Shown here one piece after another: positions 1 through 8,722 of a DNA stretch of 17,651 nt. This DNA comes from Anaerolineales bacterium UBA3940 (GTDB lineage: Bacteria > Chloroflexota > Anaerolineae > Aggregatilineales > UBA3940): NCBI GenBank assembly GCA_002385675.1, contig DGDY01000138.1, positions 935-18,585 of the forward strand. The letters run 5' to 3'. The first letter of the stretch is position 1, and every line of letters starts with the position of its first letter. The notes beneath the pieces were generated by a model, which saw nothing but the letters and a program-made list of their open reading frames with translations, had not been told where the DNA came from and did not search any database. Both the position numbers and the translations under genes were made by a program.

Positions 1-654
1 TTCAACGTCAAGGGCGGGCGCTGCGAGGCGTGCGCGGGGCAGGGTATGATCCAGGTCGAGATGCAGTTCCTGCCGGACATCTTCATCCCGTGCGACGTAT
101 GCCATGGCACGCGCTACAATCGCGAGACGCTCCAGGTCAAGTTCAAGGGGCTGTCGATTGCCGACGTGCTTGACCTGACGGTCAGCGAAGCGATCGAGGT
201 GTTCGAGGCCTTCCCGGCGATTGTCAGCCGCCTGGAGACGCTGGAGGCGGTCGGGCTGGGGTACATCCGGCTCGGGCAGCCGGCGACGACACTCTCCGGC
301 GGCGAGGCTCAGCGCATCAAACTGAGCCGCGAGCTGGCGAAGCGCTCAACCGGGCGGACGCTGTACGTGCTCGATGAGCCGTCCGTCGGCTTGCACGCCG
401 CCGACGTCGAGCGGCTGATCGCCGTGCTGCAGGCGCTGGTCGATCAGGGGAACACGGTGCTGATCATCGAGCACCACCCGGATATCATTAAGGTTGCCGA
501 TCACATCATCGACCTGGGCCCCGAGGGGGGCGATGCCGGCGGCATGATTGTCGCGCAGGGCACGCCGGAGGAGGTCGCGCAGGTCGAGCACAGCTACACC
601 GGTCAGTTTCTGCGAGAGCTGCTGGCGCGGGAGGCCGTCAGCGCCGCGGACTGA
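1..654 (+). CDS. uvrA: UvrA excinuclease ABC subunit A, C-terminal part (5' end outside window)
   Basis: UvrA is the ATP-driven damage-recognition subunit of UvrABC nucleotide excision repair in the cytoplasm. The frame is open from base 1, so only the last 217 residues are present (full proteins are about 940-960 aa). Visible are the C-terminal zinc finger (CEAC at residues 8-11 and CDVC at 31-34 of this fragment), the ABC signature [15 protein letters not shown], the Walker B/D-loop [11 protein letters not shown], and the H-loop IEHH followed by [13 protein letters not shown] and GTPEEVA. Two usually constant spots differ slightly: DEPSVGLH where DEPTTGLH is common, and IEHH where IEHN is common. 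Neither removes a catalytic residue. It ends with TGA 28 bp before the PIG-L gene on the same strand, so the two may be co-transcribed. Identification is secure. Confidence 0.97.
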   Translation, partial: FNVKGGRCEACAGQGMIQVEMQFLPDIFIPCDVCHGTRYNRETLQVKFKGLSIADVLDLTVSEAIEVFEAFPAIVSRLETLEAVGLGYIRLGQPATTLSGGEAQRIKLSRELAKRSTGRTLYVLDEPSVGLHAADVERLIAVLQALVDQGNTVLIIEHHPDIIKVADHIIDLGPEGGDAGGMIVAQGTPEEVAQVEHSYTGQFLRELLAREAVSAAD

Positions 655-682
655 GACGTCACAGGGTAGACAGGGGGAATTG

Positions 683-1585
683 ATGAGTAGCAACGGAGCA
701 TCCCGCCGGATGCTGGTTTCGGTTGCGCACCCGGACGATGAGTCATTCGGCATGGCAGGCACGATTGCCCGCTACGCAAACGAGGGGGTCAAAGTCGCGG
801 TGATCTGCGCAACAAATGGCGATGTCGGCTCTGCCGACGAGGAGTACCTGCAGGGGTACGAGTCGGTGGCGGAGCTACGCATGGCCGAACTGCGTTGTGC
901 CGCGGCGGAGCTGGGCTTTGCCGAGTTGTACACGTTCGGCTACCGCGACTCCGGCATGCCCGGCTCGCCGGACAACAACCACCCGGCTTCGCTGTGGGCG
1001 GCCAGCGACGACGAGGTGACGGCCCGCGTGACGAAGGTCATCCGCGAATTCAGGCCGCACGTCGTCGTGACGTTTGACCCGTACGGCGGCTACGGCCACC
1101 CCGACCATATCAAGATGCACCGGGCGACGACGGCGGCTTTCGAGCGCGCGGGCGACCCCACCTGCTACCCCGAGCAGATCGAAGCAGGGCTGGAGCCGTA
1201 CAGCCCTCAGAAGCTGTACTACATGACGATGGACCGCCGCGTGATGAAGCTGTTCGTGCGGCTGATGCCGCTCTTCGGGCAGGACCCGACACGGATGGGC
1301 CGCAACAAGGACATCAACTACGTGGAGATCGTCGAGCACAGCTACCCGATCCACGCGTTTGTCGATACGCGCGCCTACGCCGCGCAGGCCGAGCGCGCGC
1401 AGATGTGCCACGCGAGCCAGCTTGGCGGCTTCGGCGGGCCGAGCCGGTTCATGCAGTTCCTGATGCGGATGCGCCGCCTGCTCGTCGGGTTCTACACGGA
1501 GACGTATATGCGCGCCTGCCCGCCCGTGCCTGACGGCGTGCGTGTCAGAGAACGCGACCTGTTTGAAGGCGTTGCCGCTGATTAA
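683..1585 (+). CDS. PIG-L/LmbE family (MshB-like) zinc deacetylase
   Basis: Predicted 300-aa cytoplasmic zinc-dependent N-deacetylase of the PIG-L/LmbE superfamily, whose members remove acetyl groups from N-acetylglucosamine-type substrates or act as amide hydrolases. The zinc site is seen as AHPDDE (H16, D18 as the likely general base, D19) and GHPDH (H142), matching the layout of MshB. The segment GYRDSGMPG and the run VVVTFDPYGGYGHPDH resemble MshB/Mca proteins of thiol metabolism more than short LmbE proteins. The true substrate cannot be read from sequence: mycothiol-like, bacillithiol-like or lipid-sugar substrates are all possible. I chose ATG 683 because a GGGGGA Shine-Dalgarno lies at 673-678 and homology begins just after it; the frame stays open upstream into uvrA without supporting similarity. 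It follows uvrA by 28 bp. Confidence 0.9.
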   Translation: MSSNGASRRMLVSVAHPDDESFGMAGTIARYANEGVKVAVICATNGDVGSADEEYLQGYESVAELRMAELRCAAAELGFAELYTFGYRDSGMPGSPDNNHPASLWAASDDEVTARVTKVIREFRPHVVVTFDPYGGYGHPDHIKMHRATTAAFERAGDPTCYPEQIEAGLEPYSPQKLYYMTMDRRVMKLFVRLMPLFGQDPTRMGRNKDINYVEIVEHSYPIHAFVDTRAYAAQAERAQMCHASQLGGFGGPSRFMQFLMRMRRLLVGFYTETYMRACPPVPDGVRVRERDLFEGVAAD

Positions 1586-1648
1586 AAATCGTGGTTCCAA
1601 TTCCAATCAACAACAACCTGAACCGCTTTTACGACGCGAAGGAACGCC

Positions 1649-2275
1649 ATGCTCGTCGACATCCTGCCGGTTGGCCCCCTCCAGGCCAACTGTTACCTCG
1701 TCACCTGCGCGGAAACCCGCGCCGCCTTGCTCATCGACCCCGGCTGGAACAGCCCGGCCATCTCAGAGGCGATTGCCGCGCGCCGCGCCGACGTGCGCCT
1801 CATCGTGAACACACATGCCCACTGGGATCACATCGGTGGGAACGCCCACTTCGTACAGGAGACGGGTGCGCCGCTCGCGCTGCACCACGGCGACCTGCCT
1901 CTCCTGCGGCGGAAGGGTGGGGCGGAGGCGTGGGGCGTCCCGCTGCCGCCCAGCCCGGAACCTGACCGGCTGCTGAACCCCGGTGATGTGCTTGAGATCG
2001 GGCGGCTGCGGTTTGAAGTGCTCTTCACGCCGGGACACTCGCCGGGGCATATCTCGCTGTATGAGGCGGCACACCGGGCGCTGTTCTGCGGCGATGTGCT
2101 CTTTCAGCGGGGGATAGGGCGCACCGACCTGCCGGGTGGTGACGCGGCGGCGCTGTTCCGGTCGATCCGCGACGTGCTGTTTGCCCTGCCCGACGACGTA
2201 ACCGTCTATCCCGGCCACGGACCGGCGACGACGATCGGCGAGGAGCGTGTGGGCAACCCCTGGGTTAGCATCTAG
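1649..2275 (+). CDS. Metallo-beta-lactamase-fold hydrolase (glyoxalase II-like, YcbL-type)
   Basis: A 208-aa metal-dependent hydrolase of the glyoxalase II-like branch. Metal ligands are visible as THAHWDH (H56, H58, D60, H61), then TPGHSPGH, the bridging Asp in CGDVLFQRGIGRTDLPGGD, and a late PGHGPATTIGEE. The length (about 200-215 aa) and the motif GRTDLPGGD match the YcbL-type thioester hydrolases that lack the C-terminal glutathione-binding domain of true GloB. Activity on S-lactoylglutathione or another thioester is a family inference. A methylglyoxal synthase gene lies about 4 kb away on the same strand, but no linkage is shown. The start ATG is supported by GAAGGA at 1638-1643 with 5-base spacing. 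It is separated from the PIG-L gene by 63 bp. Confidence 0.9.
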   Translation: MLVDILPVGPLQANCYLVTCAETRAALLIDPGWNSPAISEAIAARRADVRLIVNTHAHWDHIGGNAHFVQETGAPLALHHGDLPLLRRKGGAEAWGVPLPPSPEPDRLLNPGDVLEIGRLRFEVLFTPGHSPGHISLYEAAHRALFCGDVLFQRGIGRTDLPGGDAAALFRSIRDVLFALPDDVTVYPGHGPATTIGEERVGNPWVSI

Positions 2276-2304
2276 GCGCCCCCGCCTTGACGACCGCGCA
2301 CCGA

Positions 2305-2324
2305 GCGCCCGCTTTGGCGGGCGT
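2305..2324. terminator. Hairpin between convergent genes
   Basis: A 7-bp perfect GC stem (2306-2312 with 2317-2323, loop TTTG), extendable by one G-T pair. It lies between the MBL-fold hydrolase (+) and the PstS-like lipoprotein (-). Neither side has a strong T-run, so it may be a weak bidirectional terminator. The outer base overlaps the TAA of the minus-strand gene. Confidence 0.5.
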
Positions 2325-3130
2325 TACTCGTTTACGGCCAGCATGTGGCGGCGCACCACGCTCTGACCATCCTCACTCAGCACCCAGTCGAGGAAGGACC
2401 GCAGCGCACCCTGTGGCTCAGCACCGGCGACGAACTCCACGGACGTCACGAGGCGGTAGGTGTTGTTGCGGGCATTTTCGCGCGTCGGCTCAACGTCTTC
2501 GTAGGCCAGGGGCTTGATATCAGGCGGCTGCGCCTCGCCTGAGGCAATACCCACCGCGCCGGGTGTCTGTGCGACGATCTGGGCCGCGTGCTCTCCGCTC
2601 GCGGCGACGCGTGCCGAGCCGGTCACCGGAGCGCCGCTCAGCACCAGCGTGTCGAAGGCCAGCCGCGTGGACGTACCGGCCTCAGGGACGACTACCTCGA
2701 TGCGCTGCGGCGGCAGTCCGTCCGGCGCGGGCCAGCCTCGCACCTGCCCGGTGAAGATCGCGCGCGCGTCCACCCGGTTCAGCCCATCCACTGGCAGATC
2801 GGGATGACCAACGAGCACGAGCATTTCCTGCGCAATGGGTGTATGGAACAACGCTTCGCCCTCGACCGGGTGCAGCACGAGCGCCGCATCGGCTCTGCCA
2901 GTTTCAACGGCGTGCAGAGCGCCCTCGCGGCTGGTCGGTATCAGCGAGAGCAGCGCGCCGGGGTGCAGAGTCTCGTAGCTGTTGAGCAGACTCTCGGCGA
3001 GCGGGGCGGTGGCATCGTCGACGGCAAGCCGGATAGTCGGCGCGACGGGGTTCAGCGCAGCGCCGCCCGCACAGCCGGCGAGCAGCGCGGCGAGCGCGAC
3101 GAGAACCAGCGTGCGAGCGGCGGGAGACAT
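2324..3130 (-). CDS. PstS-like periplasmic-binding-protein lipoprotein
   Basis: A 268-aa secreted solute-binding protein. The N-terminus has a hydrophobic signal (residues 7-19) and a lipobox LAGC with Cys20, so it is probably lipid-anchored outside the membrane. The body resembles PstS/PBP-like type II binding proteins: an early beta strand 'PTIRLAVDD', 'VVVPEAGTSTRLAFD' where PstS proteins place a phosphate-binding loop, and a C-terminal 'GALRSFLDWVLSEDGQSVVRRH' typical of this family. Phosphate or another oxyanion is a guess from family; no pst permease or ATPase gene is nearby. Its ATG lies 9 bp after the uppP stop and has only a weak upstream GGA, so translation is probably coupled to uppP. 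Confidence 0.8.
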   Translation of the reverse strand: MSPAARTLVLVALAALLAGCAGGAALNPVAPTIRLAVDDATAPLAESLLNSYETLHPGALLSLIPTSREGALHAVETGRADAALVLHPVEGEALFHTPIAQEMLVLVGHPDLPVDGLNRVDARAIFTGQVRGWPAPDGLPPQRIEVVVPEAGTSTRLAFDTLVLSGAPVTGSARVAASGEHAAQIVAQTPGAVGIASGEAQPPDIKPLAYEDVEPTRENARNNTYRLVTSVEFVAGAEPQGALRSFLDWVLSEDGQSVVRRHMLAVNE

Positions 3131-3139
3131 AGTTCCGTG

Positions 3140-3952
3140 CTAGCCTCCGCGCACGAGCAGCACGAGGAGACAGACCAGCGACGCAACGACGCAGTATCCG
3201 GCAAAGATCAGCGTGGAGCGCGTCCGCAGGTAGTTGAGCAGCCAGCGGATGACGAAGTAGGCGCTGACCAGCGCGGCGAGAAAGCCTGCCACGAGCGCGC
3301 CAACACTGGCGCCCGTCGCGCCGTTTACGGTGAGGTCGGTAATCTGCACGATGCCGACGCCGATGATCAGCGGCGTCGAGAGCAGGAAGCTGAAGCGGGC
3401 AGCGCCTTCGCGGGACATATCACGCAGACGCCCGGCGGCGATCGTCGCGCCCGACCGGCTGATGCCGGGCAGGATCGCCAGCGCCTGCGCCAGCCCGATG
3501 AACAGGCCATCCCACCACGTCATATCGTCGATGTCGCGCTTAAGCTTGCCGATCTTCTCCCCTGCGTACAGTATCACGGCGGTGATCAGCAGCGAAATGG
3601 TGGCGAACAGCGGGCTCTCGAAGAGACGTTCGAAGAACGAGCGGAACAGCAGCCCTAGCACGGCTGTCGGGATGACGCCGAGCACCAGCAGGAGCAGCAG
3701 CTTGAAGTGCGGCGTGACCCGGCGCGTCTTTACCCATTCGATGCTCGCCCGAAGCATTTGCAGCCAGTCCTGCCAGAAGAACGCAAGCACACCCACCACC
3801 GTCCCCAGGTGCACGACAACAGTGAACGTCAGGCCGGAAGGGTCCCAGCCAAGCAGCCAGGGCACCAGCACAAGGTGCCCCGAGCTTGAGACAGGAATGA
3901 ATTCTGTGGAGCCCTGCAACAGCCCCAGTATGATTGCCTGGAATATTGTCAA
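3140..3952 (-). CDS. uppP: Undecaprenyl-diphosphatase (UppP/BacA)
   Basis: Integral membrane phosphatase that converts undecaprenyl diphosphate to the monophosphate carrier for peptidoglycan and other cell-envelope polymers; overexpression confers bacitracin resistance in other bacteria. The 270-aa length and hydrophobic pattern match the family. The first signature is QGSTEFIPVSSSGHL (Q13, E17, H26), with Gln in place of the first Glu, which the (E/Q)xxxE consensus allows. The second is PGISRSGAT (162-170) with the essential Arg166. The start is TTG: an in-frame TAA sits at 3965-3967, there is no ATG or GTG between them, and AAAGGA lies 8 bases upstream. It begins about 80 bp after the tgt stop and is followed at 9 bp by the lipoprotein gene. 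Confidence 0.96.
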   Translation of the reverse strand: MTIFQAIILGLLQGSTEFIPVSSSGHLVLVPWLLGWDPSGLTFTVVVHLGTVVGVLAFFWQDWLQMLRASIEWVKTRRVTPHFKLLLLLVLGVIPTAVLGLLFRSFFERLFESPLFATISLLITAVILYAGEKIGKLKRDIDDMTWWDGLFIGLAQALAILPGISRSGATIAAGRLRDMSREGAARFSFLLSTPLIIGVGIVQITDLTVNGATGASVGALVAGFLAALVSAYFVIRWLLNYLRTRSTLIFAGYCVVASLVCLLVLLVRGG

Positions 3953-3960
3953 CCCGTAAT

Positions 3961-3966
3961 TCCTTT
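3961..3966 (-). promoter_or_regulatory. Shine-Dalgarno site that fixes the TTG start of uppP
   Basis: AAAGGA on the minus strand, 8 bases upstream of TTG 3952. With the in-frame stop at 3965-3967 overlapping it, TTG is the only reasonable initiation codon that keeps the conserved N-terminal helix. Confidence 0.75.
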
Positions 3967-4030
3967 AAACTGCTATCTGAAAAGCTCGCATACCGGCGCG
4001 GGGCTCTTCGCACGCATCGCCAGAAAGAAT

Positions 4031-5826
<1,796 letters not shown>

Positions 5827-5886
5827 GAAGTATTACCTCGGATGATCATGATGATGGTGATGCTTTGGCGAACAAGTCCGGGGATT

Positions 5887-5914
5887 AGTGTACAGCAGGC
5901 AGCAGGCGACGCAA
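5887..5914 (-). promoter_or_regulatory. Candidate promoter of the TPR-like gene
   Basis: On the minus strand TTGCGT (5909-5914), 16-bp spacer, TACACT (5887-5892). The -35 is weak (three of six). It lies about 60 bp upstream of the start codon in the divergent 261-bp gap to mgsA. Confidence 0.4.
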
Positions 5915-6027
5915 GCGGGAAAAGTACGGAGTCGCAGGCTGGTGCGTAGGTGGTGGATGTGTCGCCACGTGTGTGGAATACACCGTTGCGAATAAACTTC
6001 GCGGCTCCCGAACGCCCGCTTATGCGG

Positions 6028-6033
6028 TATACT
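6028..6033 (+). promoter_or_regulatory. Candidate -10 element of mgsA
   Basis: TATACT, 54 bp before the mgsA GTG. No matching -35 hexamer is seen at 16-18 bp. The 5827-6087 gap otherwise shows only a minus-strand promoter candidate and an imperfect GTGT/ACAC dyad at about 5971-5983. Confidence 0.35.
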
Positions 6034-6087
6034 TGGAGCGGCGCGAACCGTTGCGCGATTGTCCCCGACTGGCGGCGAGGAGTTACC

Positions 6088-6459
6088 GTGAAAACCATCG
6101 CACTGATCGCTCACGACGGCAAGAAAGACGAGATGCTCGAATTCGTTCGCGAGCACCTCGATCTCCTGAAGAAGTACCACATCATCGCGACGGGCACGAC
6201 CGGCGGGCTGATCCACGATCAGACGGGGCTGGAGGTGGAGCGGGTGCTCTCCGGCCCGATTGGCGGCGACGTGCAGATCGCCGCGCGGGTCGTGACCGGC
6301 GAGGTCGCCGCGGTGATCTTCTTCATCGACAGCCTGGAGCGCCACCCGCACGACCCCGACATCCAGACGTTACAGCGCCTCTGCGTGGTGCACGATGTGC
6401 CGCTTGCGACCAACCCCTCTACGGCCAGGCTCATCCTGCTTGGCAGCGAGCCGGACTGA
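6088..6459 (+). CDS. mgsA: Methylglyoxal synthase
   Basis: MgsA converts dihydroxyacetone phosphate to methylglyoxal and phosphate, a bypass that releases phosphate when sugar phosphates accumulate. The 123-aa protein shows IALIAHDGKK (H9), the phosphate-binding ATGTTGG (35-40), SGPIGGD with catalytic Asp61 (Asp71 in the E. coli enzyme), FFID with Asp81, and HDPD with His88 and Asp91. All recognised active-site residues are present. The usual Pro after Asp81 (FFWDPL in E. coli) is Ser here. The start is GTG 6088: GAGGAG at 6077-6082 is ideally spaced and the product then begins MKTIALIAHD, as in the family; the frame is open farther upstream but without similarity. It stands alone ahead of the glycine riboswitch operon. 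Confidence 0.94.
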   Translation: MKTIALIAHDGKKDEMLEFVREHLDLLKKYHIIATGTTGGLIHDQTGLEVERVLSGPIGGDVQIAARVVTGEVAAVIFFIDSLERHPHDPDIQTLQRLCVVHDVPLATNPSTARLILLGSEPD

Positions 6460-6508
6460 GGCGTGAGGCTCAGTTGACAGTCAGCCGCGCACCGGGTGAA
6501 GGTCATCA

Positions 6509-6538
6509 TTGACAGAAACCTCACCTGTTGTCTACAAT
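6509..6538 (+). promoter_or_regulatory. Consensus promoter of the glycine riboswitch-gcv operon
   Basis: TTGACA at 6509-6514, 18-bp spacer, TACAAT at 6533-6538. This is the best vegetative promoter in the window. The predicted start near 6545 leaves about 40 nt of leader before aptamer I. Confidence 0.8.
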
Positions 6539-6586
6539 ACGGGGGAGTTAGTTCAGGTTAACAACCAGGCGATCTATCACGTGGTA

Positions 6587-6787
6587 CAGGGGAGAGTCTC
6601 CACGAGGAGCGCCGAAGGGGCAAGCTGGCGCCACTATTGCCAGGCGAAACTCTCAGGCACCAGGACCCTGTTCCGCGCCTCCTCTGGAAAGTCTGCGCCG
6701 GGCCTCCTGCGACTACTTCCCGCGCAGCGCCGATGGGGCAAGCCCGCATACCACGCGGGTGAATCTCGCAGGCTAATGACAGGGGAG
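6587..6787 (+). promoter_or_regulatory. Tandem glycine riboswitch
   Basis: Two glycine aptamers precede gcvH. Aptamer I (6587-6670) is canonical: P1 pairs CAGGG 6587-6591 with CCCTG 6666-6670, P2 pairs GAGAG 6592-6596 with CTCTC 6650-6654, and the core reads GCCGAAGGGGCAAG, then GCGAAACTCTCAGGCACC and GGAC. Aptamer II (6679-6787) has P1 pairing 6679-6685 with 6781-6787, a long P3a hairpin (6693-6698 with 6722-6727), core GCCGATGGGGCAAG, and a P3b hairpin (6743-6747 with 6755-6759). Aptamer II departs from consensus at several normally fixed places. The 3' strand of its P1 is also the 5' arm of the terminator, so glycine binding should block termination (an ON switch). The leader kink-turn could not be resolved by eye. 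Confidence 0.95.
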
Positions 6788-6838
6788 TGCTCAGCGAGTG
6801 CTTTGCGCACTTGTTGTGCACTCCCCTGTTGTTTTTTT
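6780..6838 (+). terminator. Riboswitch-controlled intrinsic terminator
   Basis: An 11-bp perfect stem (6780-6790 with 6818-6828) encloses a smaller hairpin (6797-6801 with 6807-6811) and is followed by TTG and seven T (6832-6838). Its 5' arm overlaps the P1 strand of aptamer II. Confidence 0.9.
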
Positions 6839-6879
6839 GTAGCGCCACACAATACCAGTTAGGAAAGCGAGGACAACTC

Positions 6880-7278
6880 ATGGCCGATTGGAATATCCCT
6901 GAGGAAGGCTACAAGTTTACGAAGTCCGATGAGTGGATCAAGCTCGAGGGCGACGAGGCGCTCGTCGGCATCACGGACTACGCCCAGGATCTGCTCTCCG
7001 ACCTCGTCTTCGTCGAACTGCCGTCGGTGGGTGACAGCTTTGACCAGGGCGAGACGTTTGGCACGGTCGAGTCGGTGAAGGCCGCTGCCGACGTCAACCT
7101 GCCGGTGAGCGGCGAGATCGTTGCGGTGCATGCGGAGCTTGAAGATGCGCCCGAGACGATCAACCAGGATCCGTATGGTGAGGGCTGGATTGTCCGCATT
7201 AAGGTGTCGGACCCGTCCGAGCTTGACGGCCTGATGGATGCCGCTGCTTACCGCGCCTACTGCGAGGAGCGTGCATAA
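6880..7278 (+). CDS. gcvH: Glycine cleavage system H protein
   Basis: GcvH carries the lipoyl arm that shuttles the aminomethyl group from P protein to T protein and is re-oxidised by dihydrolipoamide dehydrogenase. The 132-aa product has the lipoylation motif ESVKAAAD with Lys67, the family N-terminal region (YKFTKSDEWIK), and NQDPYGEGWI near residue 100. The start ATG 6880 has GAGGA at 6869-6873 with 6-base spacing; the frame extends upstream only into the terminator. It is the first gene of the operon, about 40 bp after the terminator T-run. gcvT, often first in such operons, is not present. The gap to gcvPA holds a palindromic hairpin. Confidence 0.98.
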   Translation: MADWNIPEEGYKFTKSDEWIKLEGDEALVGITDYAQDLLSDLVFVELPSVGDSFDQGETFGTVESVKAAADVNLPVSGEIVAVHAELEDAPETINQDPYGEGWIVRIKVSDPSELDGLMDAAAYRAYCEERA

Positions 7279-7287
7279 CTGCCGCAC

Positions 7288-7311
7288 GGGCGCCCACACC
7301 ACAGGGCGCCC
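7288..7311 (+). other. GC hairpin between gcvH and gcvPA
   Basis: Two copies of the self-complementary octamer GGGCGCCC (7288-7295 and 7304-7311) flank an 8-base spacer and can form an 8-bp hairpin. No T-run follows. It could attenuate readthrough or protect the gcvH 3' end. This is inference from structure alone. Confidence 0.5.
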
Positions 7312-7378
7312 TGTATCGCTGCATGCGAACTCCGGTCAGCTTTGACAGGATGACGGGGTTTCTCAAGGAGCATATGGA

Positions 7379-8722
7379 ATGAGCTATCTACCTCATACTG
7401 AGGCTGATGTAAAGGCCATGCTGGAAGCTATCGGCGTCGAACGCGTCGAAGACCTGTTCCAGGATGTGCCTGAATCGGTCCGTTTCCCCGAACTCGACCT
7501 GCCGGCGGCGCTCTCCCAGATGGAGGTGGCGTGGCTGCTCGAGAACATGAGCGACGAGAACTTGCCCGGCGGTAAGACGGCGATTTTCCTCGGCGCTGGC
7601 ACCTACAACCACTACATCCCGCCTGTAGTGGGCCACATCATTCAGCGTGGTGAGTTCCTGACCGCTTACACGCCGTACCAGCCGGAGGTCAGCCAGGGCA
7701 CGCTGCAGGCGATCTTCGAGTATCAGAGCATGATCACCCAGCTTACCGGCATGGAGGTTTCGAACGCCAGCCACTACGACGGCGCGACCTCGCTGGCCGA
7801 GGCGGCGATCATGTCGTACAGCCACTTCCGCGGCAAGCGCTCGAAGCTGGTGCTGTGCTCCGGTATCCACCCCGAATACCGCGACGTGGTCCGCACCTAC
7901 ATGCAGGGGATGGACGTGGAGATCGTCGGCGACGAGTCCTGCTGGGTGGATATGGACAAGCTCGTCGAACATATCGATGACAATACCGCGATGGTGGCGG
8001 TCGCCTACCCGAACTTCTTCGGCGAGGTAGACCCGATTGAGAAGGCCATTCAGGCGGCGCACGAGCACGGCGCGCTGGCTGTTGTTGTCGCCGACCCGAT
8101 TTCGCTTGGCCTGCTCAAGCCGCCCGGCTGGATGGGCGCGGATATCGTCGTCGGCGAGGGGCAGGGGCTTGGCATCCCGATGAGCTTCGGCGGGCCGTTC
8201 CTGGGCATCTTTGCGACGCGTGAGGCTTACGTGCGTAAGATGGCCGGTCGCCTCGTTGGTGAGACGAAGGACAAGGACGGCAAGACCGGCTACGTGCTGA
8301 CTCTCGCCACCCGCGAGCAGCACATCCGCCGTGAGAAGGCGACGAGCAACATCTGCACCAACCAGGGGCTGATGGCGCTCTCTGCCGCCATCTACCTGAG
8401 TGTGATGGGCAAGCACGGGCTGCGGCAGGTGGCGGAGCTGTGCTACCACAAGTCGCACTATGCGGCGGACGAGATCGCCAAGCTGGATGGCTACAAGGTG
8501 TTCCGCGATAAGCCGTTCGTCAAGGAGTTTGTGGTCGAGTGCCCGCTGCCCGTTGAGGAGATCAACGCCTATCTGCTTGAGAACTACAGCATTATCGGCG
8601 GCTACGACCTCAGTAAGCGCTACCCGGAGCGCGAGCGGCAGATGCTGATCGCCGTGACCGAAATGAACACCCGTGACGAGATCGACACGCTGGTGCGTGC
8701 GCTGGCGGAGGTGGCAGAATGA
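7379..8722 (+). CDS. gcvPA: Glycine dehydrogenase (decarboxylating) subunit 1
   Basis: The alpha part of the split P protein, which with GcvPB decarboxylates glycine and transfers the aminomethyl group to lipoyl-GcvH. The 447-aa length is normal for GcvPA. Family features include the N-terminal 'SYLPHTEADVKAMLEAIGV', the loop GAGTYNHYIPP, 'FLTAYTPYQPEVSQGTLQ', 'NASHYDGATSLAEA', and 'GGPFLGIFATREAYVRKMAGRLVGET', followed by 'LATREQHIRREKATSNICTNQ'. The lysine that binds PLP is in the B subunit. AAGGAG at 7365-7370 lies 8 bases before ATG 7379; an ATG six bases earlier runs straight into a stop. Its TGA overlaps the gcvPB ATG by four bases (ATGA, 8719-8722), indicating coupled translation. Confidence 0.98.
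   Translation: MSYLPHTEADVKAMLEAIGVERVEDLFQDVPESVRFPELDLPAALSQMEVAWLLENMSDENLPGGKTAIFLGAGTYNHYIPPVVGHIIQRGEFLTAYTPYQPEVSQGTLQAIFEYQSMITQLTGMEVSNASHYDGATSLAEAAIMSYSHFRGKRSKLVLCSGIHPEYRDVVRTYMQGMDVEIVGDESCWVDMDKLVEHIDDNTAMVAVAYPNFFGEVDPIEKAIQAAHEHGALAVVVADPISLGLLKPPGWMGADIVVGEGQGLGIPMSFGGPFLGIFATREAYVRKMAGRLVGETKDKDGKTGYVLTLATREQHIRREKATSNICTNQGLMALSAAIYLSVMGKHGLRQVAELCYHKSHYAADEIAKLDGYKVFRDKPFVKEFVVECPLPVEEINAYLLENYSIIGGYDLSKRYPERERQMLIAVTEMNTRDEIDTLVRALAEVAE

Noticed and set aside
2588..3658. A 356-codon open frame antisense to the PstS-like and uppP genes
   Set aside because: It is a highly charged shadow without a family match; the minus-strand genes have signature motifs.
5840..5862. ATGATG-like run as a microsatellite or CRISPR-type repeat
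   Set aside because: It is a short imperfect triplet run within a gap, with no regular units or spacers.
6455..6474. ACTGAG/CTCAGT dyad at the mgsA stop as a terminator
   Set aside because: Only 6 bp of stem and no T-run follow; too weak to call.
6474..6479. TTGACA as a second -35 upstream of the riboswitch
   Set aside because: No -10-like hexamer lies 16-18 bp downstream; the TTGACA at 6509 has a proper partner.
7342..7347. TTGACA as an internal promoter for gcvPA
   Set aside because: The only -10-like bases nearby are about 24 bp away, too far.
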